A stretch of 64,000 nt of DNA from Chaenocephalus aceratus (GCA_023974075.1 CM043789.1:40053092-40117091), one strand, 5' to 3'. Counted from the stretch's first letter, positions 44,301-54,221 are shown. The notes: generated from the letters alone by a model not told the origin. A program made the numbers and translations.

Positions 44301-47300
44301 AAGTAAGAACACCTGTCGTCGGTAAAACGCCCCTCTTCTGCAGAACGTCTCTCATTATGTGTTATAATGTTTTTTAACGGACGTTGTCTGATTGTGTAAT
44401 CATATGCGCGGGCCGCTAGTGTCTGTTGATCTCCAGATTAACAGCAGCATGAGAATAACCTGCTGAAAGTGCCGATGCTCCATGGCGGAGGCTCTGGTGG
44501 AAATTGCCGGGATTTGCGTTTTTACCCCCGTAATGTCTGACCAATGGCTGAACAGCATTTCCGAGCACATGACTTGTGTTTAAAGTTTATAGTCCGTTTT
44601 TATGAACGCAAACTGAACCTTCTGAAAAATGAAACGATGTAACAAACTGTGGTCTGGTGCGCACCAGAGAAGCGGACTACTAGGTGTGAACACACCCTAA
44701 AGTGACATTTCTATCGGAGCCAAAACAATTGTAATATAAAAATAGGCAAATTATAAAAGGTTGCCCGGCAAAGCATTTTGATAATCGGTTGATAACCTTG
44801 AGTCATTCTTTTAATTCAAAAAAGTTATAAAAAAATGTTTCGGCTGGTCAAAACGAAAAAATGCAAGAAGGCTCTGGACAATTGTTGATAACCGACATAA
44901 TGTTAAATGGTTCTACAGGAGGGATTTATCTGGAAAAATATAGTATGCGGGCAATCCTGTAGCGCTGTATAGATATATACATTCTCGCGAGAACATGACG
45001 CCATACACAAGATGGCGCCGCGGACGTAAACAACAATGCAACGTCGGAGCTCAATTTGATACGATTCTCATATTTGTGGAGTTATTCTACAGTTCTTTGC
45101 AAACACAAATATTTTTTTTTCTGGCATCACATTAAAAACGTTACTGGACAAATCTGCAAACCTCCTTTTACAGGGGGCTCAAAGTCGCTTTCCAGAGACA
45201 TTTCTCAGTGATGGTATAAACGGATGAAACAAAGTTAGGCACGCCCTGAAGAAAACCCTAAATGACTAATTTCTTTATCATTTGTATTGAACATGTTGCT
45301 TTTCTTAAATTGTAGAATTCCATTTACGATCCAGCGCTTGTGCGAGCTGCTCACAGAACCAAGAGGAACTACACAGGGACAGATAAGTTTCTCCGGGGAG
45401 TGGAGAAGGTATGTCCCAAGCTGCTCTGCCCCTCAAGTTGTTAATGTTAACCAGCTGTCAGTGTTTTGTTTTTTTTACTCATTTTGGCCTTTCTTCTTCC
45501 CTATAGAATGTAATGGTGGTAAGCTGTATCCACCCAACCTCAGAGTAAGTGTGTTCTCCAAATGTAACACTTTTAGGAATAAACTAAATAAGTCGAAACG
45601 TTTTTGTTTGTTATGTGTTCCAATGGATTAAGAGTCTAGTTTGTTCTCAATTTGTTGTACAGGAAAAATGGATGCAGCGCTGTCAGCAGAATGAATGGAG
45701 TGATGCTTCCTGGGAACACATCTCTGCTTTTTCAGAGAGGTTTGGGACAAGATTTAGATCCTTGAATAAACAGAAATCCAAGATATTACTTTTGTTTATT
45801 TTAATTCCTTTTTGCATGTTTTCCCTAGGAAAGTGAACGGTCCTGGAACTCCCCGACCGCTGAACCGACCAAAGTTGTCTCTGGCCAACTCACTATCAGC
45901 TAACGGCCTGCCAGACAGCACGGACAACAAAGACCTCGACACGGAGCACGAAGACGACAAAGACTCCAGGTATTTCAGAATCTACACCAGCTCAAATCTA
46001 ATCACCCTGTTCCACGTATGTGACCCGCGCTATCGAAATCAGTCGGAAGTCGCAACGGCTCATTTCAAAATAACCGTGGATTTGCGCTAAAGAAATGTTG
46101 TTCGGGTGTTTTGTTTGATTGATAAACAAAGTCTTATTTCCAAAATCACACGATAAATACTTTTTTGAAGCTTGTAAAGGGAAGATGACGCTCTCTCACT
46201 CGCCACTCTGCTGTTCCGCAGCGCTGCTTCCCCTCCCTCGGGCTGAAATTACGAATGTAAGGCGTATAGTAATCATAGATAACACGGCAGGGTCGGTGAC
46301 AGTTTGTTTTTCATCGCCTCCCACGCTGGGATTTGAAATCAGATGAAAACAAACTGTCCGACAGTTTCATTTTTCAGAAGGTTCGGTTTGCGCTCACACG
46401 GGCAAAATTCAAACGGACTATAAACTTTAAACACAAGTCATGTGCTCGGAAATGCTGTTCAACCATTGGTCAGACATTAAGGGGGTAAAAATGCAAATCC
46501 CGGCAATTTCTACCGAAGCCTCGGCCATGGAGCATCGGCAGGTTATTTTCATGCTGTTGTTAATCTGGAGATCATATCAACAGATTCTAGCAACGGTGCA
46601 TATGATTATATAATCAGACAATGTGCGATTAAAAAACATTGTAACACATATGTGACCCGCTCTATCAAAATCAGTCGCATTGACCCGAAGACACATTTTG
46701 AGTTGTATACACTGCTGGAAAGAGGAGATTCCTAGCTTTCTAATGATATCAGGATTGTTTTTGTTCTCCAAATATTAAGCAAAATAAGTCACATTATAGT
46801 TATATTATAGACATTATAGACTGTCACGAGTCATCACTTTGAGAAAAAGGCCTTCAAGGTTTTCTCTCCTCTGGAATCCATCGATCTGATTGGTTATTAG
46901 CAAATGATCAAAAATAGCTACGTTTCGATTACTGGTCTGGGGGAAGCTCGCGAGTGTGTGTGTGTATACGTGTGTGTGTGTGTTTGTGTATTTTTGCGTG
47001 TGTGTGTATTGTGTTTGTTTCCCGGGGAAAACCCTCACGAGAAAGACCGGCTGTTGTTACGCCTGCTGTGACGTGAAGTTACTCCGTTCTCCGCTTGTAA
47101 TTATGCCGAAGCTTCAACGTTGTATTTATCATCTGAATTTGCCGAAACAAGTTTAATATTCTGAAAGCCAAGAGTTCTTGTGACGCGTAAATACTACGCT
47201 TCCTATGTTTTGGTGCGGACTGCGTTCACACCAGCAATGAACAGCTCCAGAGTTCACTAGCAAGCGGTCCGAGACCACCTCTTTTAGCGGACCAGACTCC

Positions 47301-50300
47301 GGTTGTTTAGTTCACTTCAGAGGTCTCGGACTGCGTTCACACCGACCCAAACGAACCGCACCAAGCGGCTAAACGCACCCGGGTTCGATTCAACCGGACT
47401 ATACAAGGCTGGTGTGAACGCACCCTTAAACTTGTTTCGGCAAATTCAGATGATAAATATAACGTTATACTACAATAATACAATATCTTCCCGTCTTAAT
47501 ATTTTGATAATTTGCTCCGCTAATAATCAATCGATCGATGGGCCTTTTTCTCAAAATGATGACTCTGTAACAGTCATTATATAATGTGACATATTTTGCT
47601 TAATGTTTGGAGTACAAAAACAATCGTGATATCATCAGAAAGCTCGGACTCTCCTCTTTCCAACAGTGTACACAACCCAAAACTTGTCTTCAGGTCACAT
47701 GTAGCCTCTGGAAGAATCACATGTGTGTCGCCCATTTCTCGCTCTTCCAGTGAGGTGTCAGCGTCGGGATCCCTGCCGAGCTCGGTGAAGAACAAACACC
47801 CCGAAGAAGCGGAGGAGGACATGGAGGCCGAGCAACAGGAAGTGAAAAGACTTAAGTTCAGCAAGGACGACGAGGAAGAGGAAGACGAGGAGGACGAAGA
47901 GGACGAGCAGGAGGCGGACACACTGAGGCCTTTACACGCCACCTGTCAATCGAAAGAGGCAGAAGCCATGGTGCAGGAGGAAGACGAAGAGGACAAGGCC
48001 GGCTACAGGAAGGACAAGGAGGCTTCCAGCAGTGCTGCTCCTCCAGAGGACCAAGGTAGGCTGGTTTGCTTTTGACGAGTGTTTTTTTACTTTATTTTGC
48101 CCTGTTTGTTTGTTTGTTTGTTTGCTCACCATGTAAAGTGGTCTTGGGTCCCTTGAAAGGCGCTATACAAATGTAATCTATTATTATTAATATTATATAT
48201 TATTGGTTTGTGTTTGTTTTCTTGGCTACCAAGGGGAAAATTGGCGTATTTGCAGTTTATGATTTACACGGGAAAAAAAAGCTTAATTCTAGGGATGCTC
48301 CGATCGGCAATTTTGGGGCCGATCGAGTGGGCGGGGCCTATGGGGATCTTCCATTTAAAGTAGGGCTGTCAAACGATTACAATTTTAATCAGATTAATCA
48401 CAGCTTAAAAATTAATTAATCATGATTAATCACCATTCGAACTATGTCCAAAATATGCCATTTCTTTATGTATATTGTTGTGGGAATGGAAAGATAAATG
48501 AAGAAGACGGATATATCCATTTAACATACAGTATCTATGTTTATTATAAAAAAATTCTGTGTGTCAAAATGAAAGACAACCCACACACCTATCAATCATC
48601 AAACCGTGGGGTCTTAATTCATTACGTGTTGATTTCTATCAACGGGGGAGTACTTCAGGAAAGTCGACAAAGGGGGGGGGGCGGGGGGCTAGTGGAGTAC
48701 TTCGTGACCACAGAGTGTGAACGTTGTGATCAGCTGTTTTAGCGCAGTTCTCCAGTGAAGGGGGGAGTCTCCCTCCGCAGCCGGTTGGCGTAGTTTTGGC
48801 ACAGTTCCGTTGTACAGACCGACGTTAACAGCAGCCTGTCTGTGCACACGGAGACCGACTCTGTCGTCCGGTGATCTAACCGCCTTCTGGAAAAGCTTCA
48901 CAAGTACGTCGGTACGCAAATGCGCTTTGTGACACAAGTGACGGTACGCATTTCAGATTACGCACATAACCTGCGTACCAGTTATGTGCACCCCTGTACC
49001 AGAGCCATATTATTACTATTATATGGCTCTGCCCTGTACTACAGCAAAAGTATTCTCTGTCGGGACTTCCTGCAACAACGCCACGCCGTTATCTTGATTC
49101 TGATTGGCCAGAAGACATTATCAAAGATGTTCTATTGAGAAAACGATCACTACGTGACAAAAGTTTTCAAAACCGTTTCTGGTCTTCGGTATTTCCAGAC
49201 AAGCGGCTACTGAAATCAATCTTACTAACTGCTGTCTGTGCAATTTACTCGGCGCGAGTTGGCAGACTTTATTTTGCTTTCTTTAACATCATTTTTCATG
49301 GTGGGGCTAAGCCATTTCTTGGTATGGGTGTAGCCTACCCCAGCCATACCCTGGCGCTGCCACTGGTGGCACGTATGGGGCGGGCCATTCTGCACATGCG
49401 TTAAATATTTTAACGCAATTAATTCAAAAAATTAATTACCGCCGTTAATGCGATAATTTTGACAGCATTAATTTAAAGTGATGTTTAAATCTCAGTTAAT
49501 GGGGCTCATTCACTTCCACAAACAACGACCAACATAATTATTACATTCAAATGAAGTATATTATTCAAGTTTACATTAACTTGGGATAATAACACGGGAG
49601 AAATGAGCGGAAGCATTCTCTTTTCCTCTCCCCCTCTCCTCTCCCTCTCTCCCCCCCCCTCTCTCCTGACAGCCTGTCAGTATCGTCTCATGCAGCTCAC
49701 TGATCCAGTAATGAGTGACCCCCCCCGACAGTGAAGAATAACACATGTATAACTAGCTTAGCTTGTTCCAGAGGTAGATTAGTGTGTGTTGGTTCTAACG
49801 CTTGGTGTGTGTTCTGCTCCGCTCACCGGATTTCTGCTTCACGCACGTTGCATACCGCTGTTCTACTGTCATTTTCGGACACCTTCAAATACTGCCAGAC
49901 TGGTGAAGCCATTTTGGCGAGCTTGTTTTTTACGTCATGTGATCGGCTCTCCCGATCGGCCTTTATAGAGAGCACCGATCGATCGGAGCATCCATACTTA
50001 ATTCAATCCCACAGGTATGGAAGGAAGACTGGACTAATAATGCAATTGCTGTTTTTTCTTTTGGCTGCGTATGACAGTCATTTTCCAGTTATTAGATACA
50101 GCACTATTTTCTCCACCCAATTAGGGCTGCACAATTAATATGAATGTTATTCAAATCACCATATGGACCAGTGCGATATCCAAATGGCAAGTAAGAATGT
50201 AAAAATAAGATATTTAAAGATAAAAAGTCAAGTAAATACAAATGATTGTTTATTACAGATGCTCATAAAACCACAAGACATTTTGATTTTATTTAAATGA

Positions 50301-53084
50301 TTGTTAATATCCTTGTAGGTTAAGTCAGTGCCGACTATATAATGTTTTTATCCTTTTTGTTATCTGAATAACGGCTCTAACTTTTGTGAATCCTTTTCTG
50401 AGTTTTATCCAAAGCCGTTTTATTGCCGTTTCGGTGACTGTTTTGATACTAGTACACGTTTGCAGACAGTTTTTTTTTAGACTGAATCGAAGGACGAGTT
50501 GTGTCTATATTGGCATTTTCATATTGTGGCGCCATATTACAGATGGACAAAGAAAGTCTCTGCAGCTCTCATACTTAAAATGTGTCTCTAAGCTCCCGTT
50601 CAGGACAGGCTCTTCCCAGCCAGAGCTTTGAGCTTACGTTTCCTAAAGCTCAGTTAATTTCTCCATCAAAACGAGCACAATTTTGGTTACTTCTCTTGAG
50701 GACAATGTTCAAAAGAACAGCAAAGAGGTTCATTATGCACAAAGTCTTTCTCATAGTCTATGCAGGAGGAGATGGCTCCATAAGGCATGATTTGCAATCC
50801 TATTAAACATGAGATTGTATAAAAAGTTAACCAGTTTGTGGAAAGGTTGACTTCATTTTCATTAAAAAACTAACGTTGGCCATCTTCAAACTTCAAAGAT
50901 GTTATACGTTAAGTGACTTATTGTTATCAGTCATATTATCTCTGTCATATAATTGACTTAAAATACCTATAAAGTAAAATGCTTCTCGCAGTAGTGAAAG
51001 GAAACATGGAGTAAGCTTTCGTGAGTAAATGTAAAAAGCTCTGTAAATGAAACTTTTATGGAATACCCCCCCCCCCCCTACCGTATAACCTCTGTTCCTC
51101 TCAAAATATCACTTTAAAATCTCCCCGCCTCTCAACAGGACAAGTCTTTGAGGGGATGATGTGTCTCTTGAGTAGTGTTTGTTTTTGAAGTTCGCTGGCC
51201 GACAAGAAAACCACTCATCCATCTTCAATCATACAACTGTCAAAGATTTGGGTAATTTTACCAGGTTGTCTAAATATGCGTTTGAACGTGTCTTTGTTCC
51301 TCTCGCAAGCCTCCCCTATGTACAAAGAAAAAAACATTTTTTTAAAAGCTCTGATGACTTTTAAGTAAATGAGGGCAACATTCACCAACGCCAAAAATCT
51401 CCCGCATCTCAGCGGCATAAGTCACAGATTATAATTTGTAGAGGATGATGTGTTCTTTTTGAAGAGTGTTTGGTTCTTGAAGTTTTCTGGCCGACAAGAA
51501 AACCCCTCATCCCTCCGTCAATCATAAAACTGTCTGGAAGAGTGGTTCCCAACCTCTTTCAACTCGGGGCCACTTAAGAATCTACATTCAACCATAAACA
51601 ATACGGAGGCTAAATATTGATTGGTCAATTCAGAACGTGTGACACGTTGCAGGGCTCGACATTAAAGAATGTCAACCACTTCTTGGCCTTTGGTTGCCAT
51701 CAGTGGCAACTGGTTTTTAACATAAAGAAATAAGGACAGCTAAATGTGCACTCCAAAATAGATAAGTGTTAAATATTTGTTGTATTAAGAGTGATATTTA
51801 ATTATTGTTGCGACCAGTCGGAACCTGATACTACTTCAGTTGCACGTGCATTGGTGTGACTACGGAGCCAGAAAGCGAAATATATATGTACATTATGCTC
51901 CGTTGTGCATTCACTTCCGGTAAAGGTTCCTTCAAAATAAGAGTCCCGATCTTATTACTACCAAAATAAAAGTGCTGAACGAAACTTTACCATAGGAAAA
52001 TATTGGCATACAAATATAATCTCTTCTATAAAAAGGTTTTAAAACATATTAAAGGTAATTTACAGCATTAATAATTCATATCTAATTCTTAACTGTGAAT
52101 GGTTTTCATTTATTTAACATTAGACATGTATTAGTCTGGCCAATGACAGAACCACAATCAAGACTTCAATGCTGAAGGGCCAGTGGATCTATGGTGGGGG
52201 TCAGCAGCACAAAGGTCAAGAAAACCCACATTTGAAAGGGAGACAACGGATGACCAAGAAACTAGTGACTTGCTCAATTCCTTTGTGAGGGATCTGTGAA
52301 AAACGTGATAATGTCTGCAATACTGGTGTTTAGTATACCAGCATTGAGGGTGGACAAGTTTACTACCACTTAGGTTTCAAATAAGTGTGTTAATTACTTA
52401 TTGTAAAGCATTTGAACATTCTTTTGTGTCACATTTTCATTATTAAGTTGATGTATAACTGTATAGTATCTTAAAATATAAGGTGACTAAAAATGGCAAC
52501 CGTATTTTCAGTTTTGGCAACCAAAAGCTGATGCCTGGTTGCCGGCCTGGCAACCACTTTTAAAAGTTAGCGTTGAGCCCTGCGTTGTTAATCCAGTAGT
52601 ACAGACCACTGTCAAGGACTGTACTGCCCGTTGCCAAGGAGGATCACAGGTTGGGAACCGCTGGTCTAGAAAGATAAGTCTGAAGACCATGTGGTCTAAA
52701 TATCATTTGAACGTGTCTCCCCACAGAACCCAGCAGCAGCACGCAGGCCGAGGCGTGTTCGGGCTCCGGTGCGGAGGCGGAGCAGGCGGAGAGGGAGGTG
52801 CCGTGCGGCTCCCAGGAGGAGGGCAACGACATGGATCAGACGGAGCAGCAGGCGCCGGTCCTGGAGGGTCCGGAGAGCAGCAGGGACAGCGAGGAGAGCA
52901 GCAGCGACCCGGTGAGCAGCAGCAGCAGCGGGAGCAGCAGCAGCTGCAGCATAGAGGAGGGGGGGACGCAGCCAGAGAAGACGTAGCCCCCTCCAGCAGT
53001 ACCTCCGAACCCCCTACAGAGGGCGCCATGGAAAGTGCCACCTTGAACACTGGGACCACAGAGGAGCCCATGGAGCAGGACTAA
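41334..53084 (+). CDS. ppp4r2: ppp4r2, protein phosphatase 4 regulatory subunit 2 (9 coding exons, two apparent 1-base frameshifts)
   Basis: Join 41334-41367, 42038-42119, 43520-43690, 45316-45408, 45507-45544, 45663-45739, 45834-45969, 47751-48055, 52727-53084. PPP4R2 bridges PP4 catalytic subunit and PP4R3 in the trimer that acts in DNA-damage and centrosome pathways. Visible: [92 protein letters not shown]; a long acidic/Ser tail; C-terminal EEPMEQD. This matches vertebrate PPP4R2 (human ~417 aa) along its length. Two reading-frame breaks occur: exon 4 near 45359-45364, and exon 9 in a G run at 52959-52965. Each is explained by one missing base; with both allowed for, the exons total 432 codons including the stop. 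As given, translation fails in exon 4. Strong conservation outside the breaks suggests a working gene with assembly errors rather than a pseudogene. Fish may have two copies (a/b); I cannot tell which this is. Confidence 0.92.
41368..42037 (+). other. ppp4r2 intron 1
   Basis: 670 bp with several GCTAGC/GCTAAC motifs. No repeat family or exon recognised. Confidence 0.7.
42038..42119 (+). CDS. ppp4r2: ppp4r2 coding exon 2
   Basis: 82 bases, [20 protein letters not shown] through GET. Acceptor CTCCTCAG, donor GTAAGT. Confidence 0.9.
42215..42650. repeat. AAGTACTTTTACTT-type repeat in ppp4r2 intron 2
   Basis: Contains TTAAGTAAAAGTAGAAGTAA and AATACTCTGTTACAAGTTCA, the same family as 60254-60405 and part of 40385-40946. 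Ends are not clean. Confidence 0.55.
43520..43690 (+). CDS. ppp4r2: ppp4r2 coding exon 3
   Basis: 171 bases, [20 protein letters not shown] through [10 protein letters not shown]. Acceptor AACTCCAG, donor GTATGT. Confidence 0.93.
43920..44697. mobile_element. MITE with GGGTGCGTTCACACC ends, copy 1
   Basis: GGGTGCGTTCACACC at the left and GGTGTGAACACACCC at the right, TA on both sides. Long internal GC-rich inverted segments. Lies in ppp4r2 intron 3. Confidence 0.7.
44983..45017. promoter_or_regulatory. TCTCGCGAGA palindrome and AAGATGGCG in ppp4r2 intron 3
   Basis: Palindrome TCTCGCGAGA at 44983-44992 and YY1-type AAGATGGCG at 45009-45017, followed by CCGCGGACG. These are elements of TATA-less vertebrate promoters. 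Whether they act here is unknown. Confidence 0.4.
45316..45408 (+). CDS. ppp4r2: ppp4r2 coding exon 4 (1-base deletion in the sequence)
   Basis: 93 bases where the flanking phases need 94. The first part reads [15 protein letters not shown]; the conserved continuation [15 protein letters not shown] is present but in the next frame. The break is at 45359-45364. Acceptor TTGTAG, donor GTATGT. Confidence 0.88.
45507..45544 (+). CDS. ppp4r2: ppp4r2 coding exon 5
   Basis: 38 bases, [12 protein letters not shown] plus two bases. Acceptor CTATAG, donor GTAAGT. Confidence 0.9.
45663..45739 (+). CDS. ppp4r2: ppp4r2 coding exon 6
   Basis: 77 bases, [25 protein letters not shown]. Acceptor TGTACAG, donor GTTTGG. 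Confidence 0.85.
45834..45969 (+). CDS. ppp4r2: ppp4r2 coding exon 7 (tandem acceptor)
   Basis: 136 bases, [20 protein letters not shown] through DKDS. The in-frame acceptor is the AAAG at 45830-45833. The stronger-looking CCTAG five bases upstream would add 5 bases and hit a TGA at once. Donor GTATTT. Confidence 0.78.
46013..46100. repeat. additional TGTGACCCGC-end fragment
   Basis: ATGTGACCCGCGCTATCGAA resembles the start of the repeat at 46651. It begins 44 bp after ppp4r2 exon 7. Confidence 0.45.
46350..47427. mobile_element. MITE with GGGTGCGTTCACACC end, copy 2, interrupted
   Basis: 46365-46650 and 47166-47427 match the inverse of copy 1 (43920-44697), for example ATGCTGTTCAACCATTGGTC and GGCTGGTGTGAACGCACCC. 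It is split by about 515 bp of another repeat (46651-47165). Confidence 0.65.
46651..47165. repeat. repeat inserted in MITE copy 2, left half of inverted pair
   Basis: Starts TGTGACCCGCTCTATCAAAA and ends TTTGCCGAAACAAGTTTAA. Contains a (GT)n tract (46955-47010). Inverse counterpart at 47428-47705. Confidence 0.6.
47428..47705. repeat. right half of inverted pair
   Basis: Starts TTAAACTTGTTTCGGCAAAT and ends near CTTCAGGTCACATGT. Closely matches the inverse of 46682-47155 with internal gaps. Stops about 45 bp before ppp4r2 exon 8. Confidence 0.6.
47751..48055 (+). CDS. ppp4r2: ppp4r2 coding exon 8 (acidic tail)
   Basis: 305 bases, [20 protein letters not shown], then [10 protein letters not shown] and a long Asp/Glu run. 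Low-complexity acidic region typical of PPP4R2 C-terminal halves. Acceptor CTCTTCCAG, donor GTAGGC. Confidence 0.9.
48290..49996. mobile_element. outer hAT element in ppp4r2 intron 8, perfect 8-bp TSD
   Basis: TAGGGATGCTCCGATCG and the inverse of CGATCGGAGCATCCATA. CTTAATTC is perfectly duplicated at 48282-48289 and 49997-50004. Contains the inner hAT 48361-49470; without it the outer element is about 590 bp. Confidence 0.88.
48361..49470. mobile_element. inner hAT element, perfect 8-bp TSD
   Basis: TAGGGCTGTCAAACGATTA at the left, GATAATTTTGACAGCATTA at the right. ATTTAAAG is duplicated at 48353-48360 and 49471-49478. 1110 bp. Same family as 1-375. Confidence 0.88.
50121..50290. repeat. possible hAT remnant
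   Basis: AATTAGGGCTGCACAATTAA resembles the AGGGCTG-type hAT termini. Right end not found. Confidence 0.35.
51142..51534. repeat. direct duplication of ~96 bp, offset ~294 bp
   Basis: 51142-51241 and 51437-51534 share GGCCGACAAGAAAAC and TCAATCATAAAACTGTC-type text at about 80-85% by eye. The second copy ends at the hAT target site. Confidence 0.6.
51540..52663. mobile_element. outer hAT element (GGTTCCCAACC ends)
   Basis: GAGTGGTTCCCAACC and the inverse of GGTTGGGAACCGCTG. Flanks GTCTGGAA (51532-51539) and GTCTAGAA (52664-52671) are a 7/8 target duplication. Its right end lies 63 bp before ppp4r2 exon 9. Confidence 0.8.
51650..52582. mobile_element. inner DNA transposon (CAGGGCTCGAC ends), 5-bp direct repeat
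   Basis: CAGGGCTCGACATTAA at the left and TTAGCGTTGAGCCCTG at the right, inverted. CGTTG flanks both sides (51645-51649, 52583-52587). 933 bp, no transposase. hAT-like ends with a shorter duplication. Confidence 0.7.
52727..53084 (+). CDS. ppp4r2: ppp4r2 coding exon 9 and stop (1-base deletion in a G run)
   Basis: Acceptor CCCCACAG. Reads [15 protein letters not shown] through [10 protein letters not shown] and [10 protein letters not shown]. In the frame as given it stops at TAG 52984-52986. The family's closing EEPMEQD lies 1 base out of frame, ending at TAA 53082-53084. One more G in the run 52959-52965 joins the two. Confidence 0.85.
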
Positions 53085-53090
53085 ACTCAA

Positions 53091-53108
53091 CCCCCCCCCC
53101 CCCCCCCC
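53091..53108. repeat. C18 homopolymer in the ppp4r2 3'UTR
   Basis: Eighteen C residues seven bases after the ppp4r2 stop. Relevant to base-calling quality across the exon. Confidence 0.95.
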
Positions 53109-54221
53109 AAATCCCCCTTCTCTACCTGCAGCCATGTGTGACCATAAACCAGCTTGTCCTTGATTCCAGCTTGACTGTCACTGGGAGCGAGGAGAACTGC
53201 ACCTCGTACACAAGACAAAACGCCTCGTCCCGCTTTCTTTTTTTGGACACTCCTCCGAAAATACCTGGCATTGATGTTGGCATACAAATACAATTTTTTT
53301 CATTTGAAGTTTTATTTCTTAACTGGAATATTTTATTGATCTGTTTTTAAGTTGTCGTTAAAAAGGGGTTGGTTTCCGCAGCCTTGAGATTCTTGGCTGG
53401 GTTCTTCTTGTTTCTTTGTGTTCAGAAGTGGTCCGGTTTCTTTTCTAATACCACTCCAGTTATTTGGACATTGACGGGATTTGTAGTCGACGTTTTGTAC
53501 CCTTTAAGCCCAGTGTACCACTACCAGGGTCCGAACAGCCATACCAGCCCCTGGTTATTTATAAAAACGTTACGAGCTACCGCCACCATTTCTGTTCCTG
53601 ACTGAAGCTCATGTAAAAATGTGATTTGAAGGTAAACCCCCACCGTCACTGTATATTGTTACTCCCACCATGTTCCACCAAGGATGTTGACAACATGCAT
53701 TGTTTTTAAAATAATTTCTACATCCTTATAAGATGGATTTTTTTTTTTTCATTGTGTCCTTATATTATTATTTTTTGCAATGATACACTACCAATCCAAC
53801 TAACAATACAATGGCCATGCTACAAGGCATCTTCTGTAAAATTATATATTTTGGATGCATAAAAACCCACCATAATTTATAAAAATAATTTAAATTAGTT
53901 CATTTTCGGAGTATGTTTTTGTTTCGTCTGCCAGTTGTAGTTTACAAAAACCAGCTGTAAGTACAAAGACGCTTTCTTTGTAACGTGATGTCACCATGTT
54001 GTTTCACCGGCCGATATCCAGAGCAGTTTCTGGTTCCAGTTCTACACCTGTTTTCTGCAGCTGTACTTTTTGATATTTAGAATTTTAAATTTCTGTAAAG
54101 TAGATTTTTGTAGATTGTAATACGGTATGTGTTCACTGCCTTTGTGAAACCATATATAATTGTATAATTTCTGTGTATACTCTGAATGCTTTTGCTTTCA
54201 GTGCGGTATTCAGAAAACAGC

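Larger units (their letters stand above)
48056..52726 (+). other. ppp4r2 intron 8
   Basis: 4.7 kb holding two nested hAT pairs, a LINE-like tail at 48130-48195 (GAAAGGCGCTATACAAATGT), a hAT-like remnant at about 50121-50290 and a direct duplication at 51142/51437. 50300-51060 holds nothing I can name. Confidence 0.8.

Noticed and set aside
47577..47942. 121-codon minus-strand frame rich in Ser
   Set aside because: Antisense of the acidic GAR/GAC codons of ppp4r2 exon 8.
52703..53071. Cys/Ser/Pro-rich minus-strand frames over ppp4r2 exon 9
   Set aside because: Antisense of AGC/CAG-rich coding sequence; no independent support.
41334..53084. ppp4r2 as a processed or dead pseudogene
   Set aside because: It has introns, canonical splice sites, promoter-like upstream sequence and full-length conservation. 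Only two 1-base lesions occur, better explained by sequence error.
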